Shown piece after piece: positions 34,914 through 44,089 of a DNA stretch of 64,000 nucleotides. This stretch comes from JACPPO01 sp965262505 (GTDB taxonomy: Bacteria; Acidobacteriota; Vicinamibacteria; Vicinamibacterales; UBA2999). The stretch covers positions 558,001-622,000 of the forward strand of contig CBDHFM010000030.1 in NCBI GenBank assembly GCA_965262505.1, given 5' to 3'. The notes beneath the pieces were generated by a model. That model made no database searches, had not been told where the DNA came from, and worked only from the letters and a program-made list of their open reading frames with translations. Each line of letters begins with the position of its first letter. The first letter of the stretch is position 1. The translations under genes were made by a program, and so were the position numbers.

Positions 34914-36342
34914 GGGGATGTCCCACTGACTGTTGAAAATTGACGCGGCGGCTCCTCACTGCTCGTGATACACGAGTGGTGGGCAACCCGAGGCGACACG
35001 CCTCACAGCAAAGGAGCCGCCATGAAGAAGTCTCGCACAGTCCGTCCCGCCGCTGGTGTTGAATCTCCGCCCCCGCGTCGCCTGCCCCTCGTCGAGCTGC
35101 TGATCGATACCGAGGCGGAGCTGTTCGAGCTCGCGGTGCGGTCAGGGTTACAGGTCTTGGACGCCATGCTCGAAGACGATCGGACCGCGATCTGTGGCCC
35201 GCGGTACGCGCACCAGGCCGACCGTACGGCGGCCCGGGCCGGGACGGTGGCCAGTGAGGTCGTCCTCGGCGGGCGCAAGGTGGCAATCCGGCGTCCCCGG
35301 GTCCGCCAGGAAGTACCGCTGCCGACTTTCCAGACGATGGCCCAGACCGATCCCCTGCGGCGCCGCACTGTCGAGCAGCTGTTGGTCGGTGTCAGCACCC
35401 GGGGCTATGCTCGGAGTCTGGAGCCGCTCCCGGCCGACGTCCCCAGCCGTAGCGTGAGTAAGAGCGCCGTCAGCCGCCGGTTTGTCGCCAAGACCGCCGC
35501 GCAACTGGCCGCGTGGCAGGCGACGCCCCTCGAGAACCTGGATCTGGTCGGCCTCGTCCTCGACGGTGTCCACATCGGCGAGCACTGTCTGGTCGTCGCC
35601 TTGGGGGTCGGCGCCGACGGCACGAAGCACGCCCTCGGGCTCTGGGAAGGCTCGACGGAGAACGCGACCGTCTGTCAGAGCCTGCTGGCCAACCTCCAGA
35701 GCCGTGGCCTGCGCACCGATCGGAGTGTGCTGGTGATGCTCGATGGGTCGAAGGCGCTGCGGGCGGCGGTGACTGCGGTGTTCGGCCGCGCCGCCGTGGT
35801 GCAGCGCTGCCAAGTCCACAAGACCCGCAACATCCTCGACCATTTACCGGCGCGCCAGCGGCCCTGGGTGCAGGCCATCCTGCGGCGGGCCTATCAGCAC
35901 GAGGACGTGAAGACCGCGATGCGGTTGCTACGGAACCTCGCCCGCCGCCTCGACCGGGAACATCCGTGCGCGGCGGCCAGTGTGCGGGAAGGGCTCGAAG
36001 AGACCGTGACCGTGCTCACGCTCGGCCTCGCTCCCCGTCTCCAGCGCTCGCTGGCCACCACCAACGCCGCCGAGAGCCTCATCAGCCGGACCCGCCACGT
36101 CAAACGCAACGTCAAGCGCTGGCGGGGCGGCCAGATGATGCTGCGCTGGGTCGCCGCGGGTGTGCTCGAAGCAGCCAAAGGGTTCCGGCGCCTGAAGGGA
36201 CATGCGGATATGCCGCAGCTCGTCGCGGCCCTCCGCGCCCGAGATCACCGTCTCGGCCTCGGAGACTCCAGGGAGGCGCAGCACGTCGCTTAGAATGTCA
36301 CCCGAGTCGCCGCCGAGTTTCAACAGCGGCCGGGACATCCCC
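34914..36342 (+). mobile_element. IS256-family element, copy 1
   Basis: Inverted repeats GGGGATGTCCC and GGGACATCCCC bound a 1429-bp element. A perfect 8-bp target duplication ACGGCACC lies at 34906-34913 and 36343-36350. It is inserted in the leader of the DUF6152 gene. Confidence 0.95.
35022..36293 (+). CDS. IS256-family (Mutator-type) transposase
   Basis: The 423-residue protein is a Mutator-type DDE transposase. LVLDGVHIGEHCLVVALGVG holds the first Asp, SVLVMLDGSKALRAAV the second, and RCQVHKTRNILDHLPARQRP and ATTNAAESLISRTRHVKRNV the downstream region with the Glu. AAGGAG precedes ATG 35022. It is intact and differs at many positions from the second copy, so the two arrived separately. 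Confidence 0.92.
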   Translation: MKKSRTVRPAAGVESPPPRRLPLVELLIDTEAELFELAVRSGLQVLDAMLEDDRTAICGPRYAHQADRTAARAGTVASEVVLGGRKVAIRRPRVRQEVPLPTFQTMAQTDPLRRRTVEQLLVGVSTRGYARSLEPLPADVPSRSVSKSAVSRRFVAKTAAQLAAWQATPLENLDLVGLVLDGVHIGEHCLVVALGVGADGTKHALGLWEGSTENATVCQSLLANLQSRGLRTDRSVLVMLDGSKALRAAVTAVFGRAAVVQRCQVHKTRNILDHLPARQRPWVQAILRRAYQHEDVKTAMRLLRNLARRLDREHPCAAASVREGLEETVTVLTLGLAPRLQRSLATTNAAESLISRTRHVKRNVKRWRGGQMMLRWVAAGVLEAAKGFRRLKGHADMPQLVAALRARDHRLGLGDSREAQHVA

Positions 36343-36393
36343 ACGGCACCCCCTGTGATAGGTAAGCATGTTACGTGCCACTGGACTGTCAAG

Positions 36394-37824
36394 GGGGATG
36401 TCCCACTGACTGTTGAAATTTGAGAGCGGCGGCTCCTCACTGCTCGTGGTACACGAGTGGTGACTAGCCCCGGGCGTAAGCCCGCCAACAAGGAGCCGCC
36501 ATGAAGAAGTCTCGCATAGCCCGTCCGATTGCTGCTGTTGAACCTCCCGCCGTCCGGTCCCTGCCGCTCGTTGCACTCCTGGTCGACACGAAAGCCGAAC
36601 TGTTTGAGTTAATGGTCCGCTCGGGCCTCCGCGTGCTCGACGCGATGCTGGAGGAGGATCGCACAGCGCTGTGCGGTCCTCGGTATGCGCATCAGCCAGC
36701 GCGTGCCGCGTCCCGTGCTGGCACGGTGCCCGGCGAAGTCGTGCTGGGCGGACGCAAGGTGGCCGTGCAGCGGCCGCGCGTGCGCGCCGACGGGCGGGAG
36801 GTTCCGCTGCCGACGTTCCAGGGGCTGGCGCACACCGACCCGTTGAATCGGCGCGTCGTCGACCAGATGCTGGTGGGCGTCGCGACCCGCCAGTATGCGC
36901 GGAGCCTGGAGCCGGTGCCCGCCGATGTCGTGAGTCGGGGCACGAGCAAGAGCAGCGTGAGCCGGCGGTTCGTCGCCAAGACCACGGCGCAACTGCGGGC
37001 CTGGCAATCGGCGCCGCTCGACGGCCTTGAACTCGTCGCGCTGATCCTCGACGGGGTGCACATTGGCGAGCACGGCCTCGTGGTGGCGCTCGGGATCGCC
37101 GCGGATGGCCAGAAACACGCGCTCGGGCTGTGGGAAGGGGCGACCGAGAACGCGGCGATGTGTCAGAGCCTGCTCGCGAATCTCCAGAGCCGCGGGCTGC
37201 GCACCGACCGCAGCCTCCTGGTGATTCTGGACGGCGCGCAGGCCCTGCACAAAGCCACCCGTGTGGTCTTCGGCGAGGCCGCCCTCATTCAGCGGTGCCA
37301 AGTCCACAAGCTCCGCAACATCCTCGACCACCTGCCGGCGCGCCAGCGCCCGTGGGTCCAGGCGATCGTGCGGCGCGCCTATCAGGCGAGCGACGTGCAG
37401 ACGGCGACGCGGCTCCTCACGGAGCTCGCCAAGCGCCTGGAGGACGAATATCCCAGCGCCGCCGGTAGCGTCCGGGAAGGGCTGGACGAAACGCTGACCG
37501 TCCTCACCCTGCACCTCTCAACCCGTCTACAGCGGTCGCTCGCCACGACCAACGCCGCCGAGAGTCTGCTGAGTCGCACCCGCCACGTGAAGCGCAACGT
37601 GAAACGGTGGCGCGGTGGACAGATGATGCTGCGCTGGGTGGCCGCCGGTGTCCTCGAAGCCGTCAAGGGCTTCCGGCGCCTGAAGGGATGCGGCGATATG
37701 CCGCGGTTGGTTACCGCGCTTCGCGCACGCGACCAACGACTGGGGCTCGGTGTCTCAGAGGCGAACGTCGCGTAGAATCTCACCCGAGCCGCCGCCGAGT
37801 TTCAACAGCGGTCGGGACATCCCC
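36394..37824 (+). mobile_element. IS256-family element, copy 2
   Basis: A 1431-bp element with the same termini as copy 1, flanked by a perfect 8-bp duplication CTGTCAAG at 36386-36393 and 37825-37832. Only 43 bp separate it from the duplication of copy 1. Confidence 0.95.
36501..37775 (+). CDS. IS256-family (Mutator-type) transposase
   Basis: The 424-residue protein is colinear with the first copy. The acidic motifs are ALILDGVHIGEHGLVVALG, SLLVILDGAQALHKAT and ATTNAAESLLSRTRHVKRNV, with the RCQVHKLRNILDHLPARQRP helix block between them. An AAGGAG ribosome site precedes ATG 36501. No disabling change is seen. Confidence 0.92.
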   Translation: MKKSRIARPIAAVEPPAVRSLPLVALLVDTKAELFELMVRSGLRVLDAMLEEDRTALCGPRYAHQPARAASRAGTVPGEVVLGGRKVAVQRPRVRADGREVPLPTFQGLAHTDPLNRRVVDQMLVGVATRQYARSLEPVPADVVSRGTSKSSVSRRFVAKTTAQLRAWQSAPLDGLELVALILDGVHIGEHGLVVALGIAADGQKHALGLWEGATENAAMCQSLLANLQSRGLRTDRSLLVILDGAQALHKATRVVFGEAALIQRCQVHKLRNILDHLPARQRPWVQAIVRRAYQASDVQTATRLLTELAKRLEDEYPSAAGSVREGLDETLTVLTLHLSTRLQRSLATTNAAESLLSRTRHVKRNVKRWRGGQMMLRWVAAGVLEAVKGFRRLKGCGDMPRLVTALRARDQRLGLGVSEANVA

Positions 37825-37895
37825 CTGTCAAGTTGAGCCGGTCGCGAACGGGGGGTCCGGGTATATAAGATCACGGTAGCTTTCCGAGTCATTTG

Positions 37896-38816
37896 ATGCC
37901 GGGTCGCCCCGTTCACCTGATTGGCGTACCGCTGGATCTCGGCGCCGGCCGTCGGGGCGTCGACATGGGCCCATCGGCCGTTCGCATCAACGGCCTCGGC
38001 GAACGGCTCAGGCGCCTCGGGCACCGCGTCGTCGATCACGGCGACATCCCGACACCCAGCCCGGAGACCCGTGGCCCGGGATCGGAGCGCAAGCGCTACA
38101 TCGACGAGGTCGCCGAGGTCTGTGGTCGCGTATACGCGGCCGTCCTGAACTCGCTCGAGCAGGGAGCATTGCCCTTGGCCCTCGGCGGCGACCACAGCCT
38201 TGGCGCCGGCTCGGCGGCGGCTGCGGCTGATCACGCGCGGCAACGCGGCCGGCCGCTGGGCGTGCTGTGGCTCGACGCCCACGGCGACATGAACACGCCC
38301 GAAACATCGGCGAGCGGCAACGTGCACGGCATGCCGCTCGCCGCACTGGTCGGCTCCCAGCCCGAAGAGTTGGTGCGCATCCGTGGCGGTGCGATGCCTG
38401 CCGTCGAGTCCGGGCGCACCGTGCTCGTGGGCGTTGTTCGCAGCCTCGACGAGATGGAGAAGGGCCTCATCCGGCGGTCCGGTGTGCACGTTTTCACCAT
38501 GCAGGACATCGACCGCGACGGGATCGCCAGCGTGGCCGACCGCGCGCTGGCCATCCTTGGACGCGACGGCGCGGCGCTGCACGTCTCGCTCGACGTCGAC
38601 GTGTGCGACCCTGCCATCGCGCCGGGCGTGGGCACTCCGGTCAACGGCGGGCTGACCTATCGGGAGGCGCACCTGATGATGGAGGTCGTCGCGGGGGCGG
38701 GACGCCTGACGTCTCTCGATCTCGTGGAGATTAACCCGATTCTCGACGTTCGCAACCGGACGGCCGAGTTGGGAACCGAACTCGTGCTTTCGGCCCTGGG
38801 CAAGCAAATCCTCTGA
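37896..38816 (+). CDS. rocF: Arginase
   Basis: The 306-residue protein starts VHLIGVPLDLGAGRRGVDMG and carries all arginase metal-binding signatures: GGDHSLGAGS, WLDAHGDMNTPETSASGNVH with the HG(M) pair, SLDVDVCDPAIAPGVGTPV, and the C-terminal Glu region LDLVEINPILDVRN. It should hydrolyse L-arginine to ornithine and urea with a binuclear manganese centre in the cytosol. ATG 37896 follows a TTG by one codon and is preferred. The IS256 copy 2 duplication ends 63 bp upstream, so transcription may start in this short leader (an AT-rich TATATAAG lies at 37862-37869) or in the IS. Confidence 0.95.
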   Translation: MPGRPVHLIGVPLDLGAGRRGVDMGPSAVRINGLGERLRRLGHRVVDHGDIPTPSPETRGPGSERKRYIDEVAEVCGRVYAAVLNSLEQGALPLALGGDHSLGAGSAAAAADHARQRGRPLGVLWLDAHGDMNTPETSASGNVHGMPLAALVGSQPEELVRIRGGAMPAVESGRTVLVGVVRSLDEMEKGLIRRSGVHVFTMQDIDRDGIASVADRALAILGRDGAALHVSLDVDVCDPAIAPGVGTPVNGGLTYREAHLMMEVVAGAGRLTSLDLVEINPILDVRNRTAELGTELVLSALGKQIL

Positions 38817-38831
38817 AGGGTACTGTTTTTC

Positions 38832-39077
38832 ATGGGGATCGGTCAGGTAATCGTGCTACGCGTGCCGCCGAATAGATTGAGGATGCTTAATATCGCGCTT
38901 GAACGCGGTGCCTGGGGCGCGTATCAAACCGAGTTCTATATTAAGAAAGTAATCTCGGATACAGATCACAATTGGACATTCGCCGCGCATTGGTATCCCC
39001 CGGATCATCCCGGGCTCGCCGGTCGGGATCTGACTCCTAAGGGAAACATCACTGACATTTTGAACCAGCCCAATTGA
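38832..39077 (+). CDS. Short open frame of unknown function
   Basis: The 81-codon frame starts 15 bp after arginase. Its base composition is visibly poorer in GC than the surroundings, and the product (with HNWTFAAHWYPPDHPG) matches no family I know. It could be a small transferred gene or a non-coding fragment. There is no strong ribosome site. Confidence 0.3.
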   Translation: MGIGQVIVLRVPPNRLRMLNIALERGAWGAYQTEFYIKKVISDTDHNWTFAAHWYPPDHPGLAGRDLTPKGNITDILNQPN

Positions 39078-39115
39078 CGCCCAATTCGGCGGCGGCAGCC
39101 GACAGCGACGGGTCA

Positions 39116-39178
39116 CCGGAGGTCATCATCGTCCAGAACTGGTTCGAGGAACTGCGGCGGCTGGTGCCGACGGACTGA
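39116..39178 (+). pseudogene. C-terminal scrap of a DUF6152-type protein
   Basis: The frame encodes EVIIVQNWFEELRRLVPTD before a TGA. It matches the C-terminus of the DUF6152 protein at 57478-57963 (VVVQNWTEELRRLVQTK). The rest of the gene is gone. Confidence 0.6.
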
Positions 39179-39187
39179 TGTTCCCCG

Positions 39188-39457
39188 CTAGTTACGATGC
39201 GTCACGCCCGCAATATCGAGCGCCTCGAAGACCGGGTAGACGCTGATCCGGTCGCCGTCCTGCACAAGGTGGGCGAAGTCCACCGACGCGCCATTCACCA
39301 GCACCAGATCCACCTCAGTGTGGGGGACGCCGGCCCCCTCGATCAGGTCCTTGACCGAGGTTCGCGGGCTGAAAGATCGTCGCATCGGCCGCTGCCGGTG
39401 GGCCCGCGGCAGGAAGTCGTTCAGCTCAGCGTAGACGCGCAAAGTGGCGTGCAGCAT
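39188..39457 (-). CDS. MoaD/ThiS-like beta-grasp protein, possibly a truncated Mut7-C protein
   Basis: The 89-residue product resembles the ubiquitin-like N-terminal domain of Mut7-C proteins: ATLRVYAELNDFLPRAHRQR, SVKDLIEGAGVPHTEVDLVL, VNGASVDFAHLVQDGDRISV, VYPVFEALDI. In the usual family a Mut7-C RNase/Zn-ribbon domain follows. Here a stop comes right after VTHRN, next to a DUF6152 scrap, so the C-terminal domain has probably been lost. There is no C-terminal Gly-Gly, so it is not a normal sulfur carrier. ISAzo13 lies 20 bp upstream of the start. Confidence 0.65.
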   Translation of the reverse strand: MLHATLRVYAELNDFLPRAHRQRPMRRSFSPRTSVKDLIEGAGVPHTEVDLVLVNGASVDFAHLVQDGDRISVYPVFEALDIAGVTHRN

Positions 39458-39479
39458 GTCGGCGGTCCGTGGTCTGCTT

Positions 39480-40786
39480 AGGGCTTGTCAGACAATTACT
39501 GACTTTTGTGTTCTCGGAGCAGCGGGATGGATCGTGTAGTTCCAGTCGCCGTGAAAGCGATGCCGCTCGAGGCGTACCGTCGCCAGCTGCGCATCGGTGA
39601 CGGTGAGGCCACCCGGGTATGGGCCGCGGTCGAGTTCCGACCGAACGCGGAGTCCGGACCGACTGTGCGTCGAGCCAATGAGGCTCACGATCGTGGCCAA
39701 GTCGACGAGTGGGGTGCCGCGCCAATTCATCGCGATGTGCGAGAACACCCGATGCTCGATCTTGTTCCACTTGCTCGTACCCGGCGGAAAGTGACAGACC
39801 GTGATCACCAAGCCCGTCCGATTGGCCAGACGCGGCAGTTCCCACTTCCACAACCGGAGGCGCGCCCCGTTGCTCCCGCCTGCATCCGCCGTGATCAACA
39901 GCGACTGGGCTTGTCGATACGCCGGGCGACCCATGTGCTGCCACCAACGCTGGATCGACCGTACCGCGAAGCTCGCGGTGTCGTGATCGATCCCGACACG
40001 CACCCAGCCTTCGTTGCGATGCAGATCGTAGATGCCATACGGAATGGCCTTCCCGCCCGTGGTGGCGGTGGCCGGGATCACGAAGTCGTGGACCTGTACC
40101 CGCTGCGGCGTCTTCGCCGGGCGCCAGGTGCGGCCCGCGTTCTTGAACGCGCCGACCAGCTCCTTCTTCTTGGTGTCCACCGAAATCGTCGGCTGCTGTT
40201 GCCGTTGCGCGCGTCGCACGCGCCGGGCGATGTACCGAAACTGCGCGTCCCGATCGACATGCTGGCGGCCCTCACGAGTCTTGGCGTTGCCCTGCAGGCT
40301 GTAGCCCAGTCCGTGCAACAACTCGGCGACCACCGTGTGGCTGACGCGGTGGCCCAGACCGTCGAGCGCCACCGCCAACGTCCGTGCGCTCTGGCACGTC
40401 CACCGCAGCGGCGAGTCGGGATCGCCGGGGGCGGTCGGCTCAACCAACGCATCCAAATCGCGCAGCAGCGTCGCGTCGAGATCGATCGCGCGCTTGCGGC
40501 CGCCGCCCGCCCTTCGCGTCCGGCCGCCCGCGAGCGGCTCGTCCGCCGTCAATTCACGCAAACCGCGCTGGATGGTCGATGTCGCGATACCCGTGGCTCG
40601 GGCGACCAGCGCCGTGCCGCCATAACCGATCGCCTCGGCCTCAGTCGCCGCCCACACCCGGCGCGATCGCTCCGTGAGCACGGGCGCCAGCGCTGCATGC
40701 TTTGCCCGCAGGGTGGCCACCTCCACGGGCGCAGCGTACTACTCGCCGATCAACAGTACAAGCAGTTATTTCCTTACAGGCTCTTA
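39480..40786 (-). mobile_element. ISAzo13-family element
   Basis: Imperfect ends (GGGCTTGTCAG at the left; GAGCCTGTAAGG read inward from the right) bound ~1307 bp with flanking TTA/TA. One transposase gene fills it. Confidence 0.75.
39488..40726 (-). CDS. ISAzo13-family transposase
   Basis: The 412-residue protein has an N-terminal HTH (VARATGIATSTIQRGLREL), then the DDE core of ISAzo13: TISVDTKKKELVGAFKNAGR (Asp), SLLITADAGGSNGARLRLWK (Asp) and TSKWNKIEHRVFSHIAMNWR (Glu). The start ATG 40726 opens MEVATLRAKHAALAPVLTER. It is uninterrupted. Confidence 0.92.
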   Translation of the reverse strand: MEVATLRAKHAALAPVLTERSRRVWAATEAEAIGYGGTALVARATGIATSTIQRGLRELTADEPLAGGRTRRAGGGRKRAIDLDATLLRDLDALVEPTAPGDPDSPLRWTCQSARTLAVALDGLGHRVSHTVVAELLHGLGYSLQGNAKTREGRQHVDRDAQFRYIARRVRRAQRQQQPTISVDTKKKELVGAFKNAGRTWRPAKTPQRVQVHDFVIPATATTGGKAIPYGIYDLHRNEGWVRVGIDHDTASFAVRSIQRWWQHMGRPAYRQAQSLLITADAGGSNGARLRLWKWELPRLANRTGLVITVCHFPPGTSKWNKIEHRVFSHIAMNWRGTPLVDLATIVSLIGSTHSRSGLRVRSELDRGPYPGGLTVTDAQLATVRLERHRFHGDWNYTIHPAAPRTQKSVIV

Positions 40787-40889
40787 GTATGCTTTACCAG
40801 AACCCTGGATGGGCGTTCGCACGCCCGGTAGAACCCGACTCCATATTCATGCACCAACGCCGCTCGGCGACATGATCGGTTGATTCACA

Positions 40890-42269
40890 GACGCCCCTAT
40901 ATGTCAAGACACTCGTTTAGGCGGCTGGGTGACGTGTTGGCGCGTGCGGAAGTCTGTCATGACTCGTTGGTAGATCTCGCGGGCGAGGAAGCGTTTGAGG
41001 CATCGAATGATCTCACGCGTGGTCCGGCCGTCCGCCGTGCGGCGAGCCACGTATTCGACGGTCGGCTGGTGGAATCGCATGCGGACGAGCACGGTTCGAT
41101 AGAGGGCGGCGTTGGCGTGTCGGTGACCGCCCCGATAGAGCCGATGCCGGCCGGTGGTCCTCCCGGACGAGGCCGGGATCGGACAGGCGCCACACAACTT
41201 CGCGAACGCGGCTTCGGAGCGAATCCGGTCGGGGTTATCGCCGAAGAGGATCAACATCTCGGCCGCGGTGCCGGCGCCGACCCCGAAGCCCTCACGAAGC
41301 GTGGGCGCCGTCTCGGTCGTGAGGCGCACGAGGTGCCGGTCGTGCGTCGCGATTTCCTCGTCGAGGGCGATCCAGCGGCGGGCAAGTGCCCGGAGGTGTA
41401 CCTGGCGGCGGCGGTGGGGGTGTCGAGGGGGCCCGGTCTGAGGCCAGCGCAGTGCGTGAGGAGAGCGTGGGCGGTGAGGTCCTGGAGCGTGTCTCGCAGT
41501 CCGGGCGACGCGGTCACGATGATCTGCTTCAAGGTGATCATCGCTGCGGTGCGGGCCTTTACGGCCGTATCCCGGGCGACCTTGAGCTGGCGCATGATCT
41601 CGACGGCACCGTCGGCGGTCTTGGGGATCGCGGTCGATTGGCCCGCCAGCACGGACCGAGCGGCGGCCTCGGCGTCGATCGTGTCGGATTTGCCGGCGGC
41701 TCGGCGTAAGCGCCGGTCGCCTCGATTCACGTCCGTGACACGATGCCCCGCTCGGCGGACGGCCCGCGCCAGGCCGGCACCATAGCTGCCGGTGCCTTCG
41801 ATGCCGAACGTCTCAATCCGCCCGTGTGTGTGGGCCCACCTGAGCAGGGCCTGATATCCGCTCGAATCGGCGACGAACGAGTGATCGCCCAGGCGGATCC
41901 CCCGGGTGTCGATCGCCACCGCGACGTGGACATGCTTGTGGGTATCGATCCCGACAATCACCTGCCAAACCTCGGGCTGCGTGGTCATGGTGTGAGTCAC
42001 CGTTTGGCCTCCTCGGGTGCGGCGCGCGGACTGGCCCGGGTGGGCGGACAGGACTGTGACGGGCCGTGGGTGCGGCAGGCCCCTATAGGGTCACGGCCCA
42101 TCCGGTCAGCTGGCTGCCGTACGATTGGCCGGCGGGCGGTGACCGACAGATCAATGACGAGGACCGTCGGTCAGTCAAGTTGTGGGTCAGGCCATCGCCC
42201 ACCGGCACCCACCGTGCCGCAGAGCGACCCCGATAGGCAGGGGGATCATGCTCACAGTCAAGTTGAGGC
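40890..42269 (-). mobile_element. IS110-family element B, copy 2 (inverted)
   Basis: The 1380 bp appear identical to 25568-26947 in inverted orientation, including the non-coding left end (here at 42001-42262) and the TATAGGGGC right terminus (near 40893-40901). Confidence 0.92.
40904..42000 (-). pseudogene. IS110 transposase with one-base frameshift (copy 2)
   Basis: Both reading frames and the position of the frameshift equal those of the gene at 25837-26933. The N-terminal DEDD part (VIVGIDTHKHVHVAVAI) and the C-terminal part (KLCGACPIPASSG) lie in different frames. Confidence 0.85.
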
Positions 42270-42524
42270 TGACGGCCGTTTTTGATGCCCAGCATGGCGG
42301 GTTCACGACGGGCTGGAGCCCAGTGTCTTGGGGGTCGGTCAGCTAGCTTTTCGTCAACCTGACAGTTAGGGTCGACGACGCCTGCGCCACGCACTGCGAA
42401 AATTTCCCCGGCTCAGCTCAAGAATCCCCGGTCCACTCGCTTCCTCGCCTCAGCATTACGCTCCGTCGTCGGCTGCGCCTCTGCCCGAGCGGCTGGTGAC
42501 CTAATTGCATGAAACCACAGTGGA
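42270..42524. other. Intergenic segment upstream of the M48-like gene
   Basis: No gene is recognised in these 255 bp. GTCAACCTGACAG near 42354 resembles the TCAACTTGAC motif at other IS edges in this window. Confidence 0.35.
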
Positions 42525-43937
42525 ATGACGGCTTCTGTCGCCTCTCGATGGAGTGGCCCTGCACTGGTTCTGCTGCTGCTCGCGCTGGCCCCGGGCGCGG
42601 CGTCGGTGACGACCATCACGCCGCCGCCAAACCACTTCTCGCCGGCCGAAGACGTCGCGTTGGGCCGCAACGCGGCAGCAGAGGTGCACGGGCGGCTCAC
42701 GATGGTCACCGACCCGCTCGTGGGTGGATACCTCAGGGAACTCGGGGACCGGCTCGTCGGCACGATTCCCACTACGCTGCGTCAGCCAACCTTTGTGTAC
42801 TCGTTCGACGTTGTGGACTCGAATGACATCGCGAGCTTCGCGCTGCCAGGCGGACCGATATTCGTCAGCCGCGGCATGATCGAGGTGGCCCGCTCCGAGG
42901 GTGAACTGGCGGGCGTGTTGGCCCACCAGGTGAGCCATGTGGTCCTTCGCCACGGCACCGCCCAGGCAACCAGCGGCGAACGGTTTCAAATCGGCACCAT
43001 CACCGGCCGGACCATCGGCGCCGTCGCCGGCGGCGCGAGGGGCGGCACCTTTACGCTGGGAGCACGCTTCGGCGTCCGCACGTACTTCCTGATGTACGAC
43101 GCCGAGCTTGAGCGACAGGCCGACTTTCTGGCGTCACAGATCTTGGCGCGTGCTGGCTACGACCCGCGTGATCTCGCCACAATGTTCCGCATCATTCAGA
43201 GCGACGGCGCGGGTCATGGCGTACGGCAATGGACGGAGAGCCACCTGGATCCGCGCGACGGCGAGGGGTACATCAACCGCGACGAGTACATCTCACGCAA
43301 CGCGGAGGGGCTCGGCATCGAACGCTCGACGATGGCGCCAGGCCACTTCGACCTAGCCCGGATCCGGCTGCGAGAGCTGCCGCCCGCGCCGACGGTCGAA
43401 CGGACGGCTCCCACTCACCAGGGCCAGACGCATGCGCCACGCATCGGCGTTGTGGTCCCGTCTGGATCTTCTCGAAGCGTGATGGCAGGCGACATGCTGC
43501 GCGTACAGGTGCCCGCCAACTGGCGCCGCCTCGTCGCCAGCAACACGGTGATATTCGCGCCGGATAGAGCATTCGTCGAATCGCCTGAAGGCCCGGCGAT
43601 GTTTACGCATGGGGTGCAGGTCGGGGTTGCGCGCAGCGCGACCTGGGACCTGAAGGGCGACACACGGGCGCTAGTGCAAAGCCTCTGGCGGGAGAACCCG
43701 CGGCTCCGGTGGGTGCCGGCGTATCAGGTCACCACCATCGGGGGACAATTCGGCGTGACCGCGACGATGAGCAATGTGTCTGCGGTGACCGGGCGGTTCG
43801 AGTACATGTCGGTGTCGACCGCACACCTTTCCGACGGCAACCTCCTCTACATCATTGGGATCGCGCCTGCGGACGAAGCCGGCACGTACAGGCAGGCCTT
43901 CGAACGGGTCCTGGAATCCATTCAGATCATCGAATAG
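42525..43937 (+). CDS. M48-like protein with substituted catalytic Glu
   Basis: The 470-residue protein has a signal peptide (ALVLLLLALAPGAASV) and an M48 peptidase domain: SFALPGGPIFVSRGMIEVA, the zinc motif LAGVLAHQVSHVVLRH, a glycine-rich hairpin, and AELERQADFLASQILARAGY with the third ligand. M48 enzymes such as BepA/LoiP use HExxH, and here the catalytic Glu codon is CAG (Gln), giving HQxxH. The His ligands remain, so it may bind zinc without cleaving. The C-terminal ~170 residues form a separate beta-rich domain. It may act as a chaperone-like pseudoprotease in the envelope. It reads away from IS110-B copy 2. Confidence 0.88.
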   Translation: MTASVASRWSGPALVLLLLALAPGAASVTTITPPPNHFSPAEDVALGRNAAAEVHGRLTMVTDPLVGGYLRELGDRLVGTIPTTLRQPTFVYSFDVVDSNDIASFALPGGPIFVSRGMIEVARSEGELAGVLAHQVSHVVLRHGTAQATSGERFQIGTITGRTIGAVAGGARGGTFTLGARFGVRTYFLMYDAELERQADFLASQILARAGYDPRDLATMFRIIQSDGAGHGVRQWTESHLDPRDGEGYINRDEYISRNAEGLGIERSTMAPGHFDLARIRLRELPPAPTVERTAPTHQGQTHAPRIGVVVPSGSSRSVMAGDMLRVQVPANWRRLVASNTVIFAPDRAFVESPEGPAMFTHGVQVGVARSATWDLKGDTRALVQSLWRENPRLRWVPAYQVTTIGGQFGVTATMSNVSAVTGRFEYMSVSTAHLSDGNLLYIIGIAPADEAGTYRQAFERVLESIQIIE

Positions 43938-44089
43938 CCAGTCCGCAATTTTCAGCGATTCGCTTCGCTTGTCGGGTAACCGAGTCATCGAGGGATCGTT
44001 ACGCCCTCTTCTCGTCAACTTGACAGTGCCTCAAGAATCGCTCGCCATCTGGCGCGACATCGTACGGGCGGCTAAACGCTCCGCAGTGT

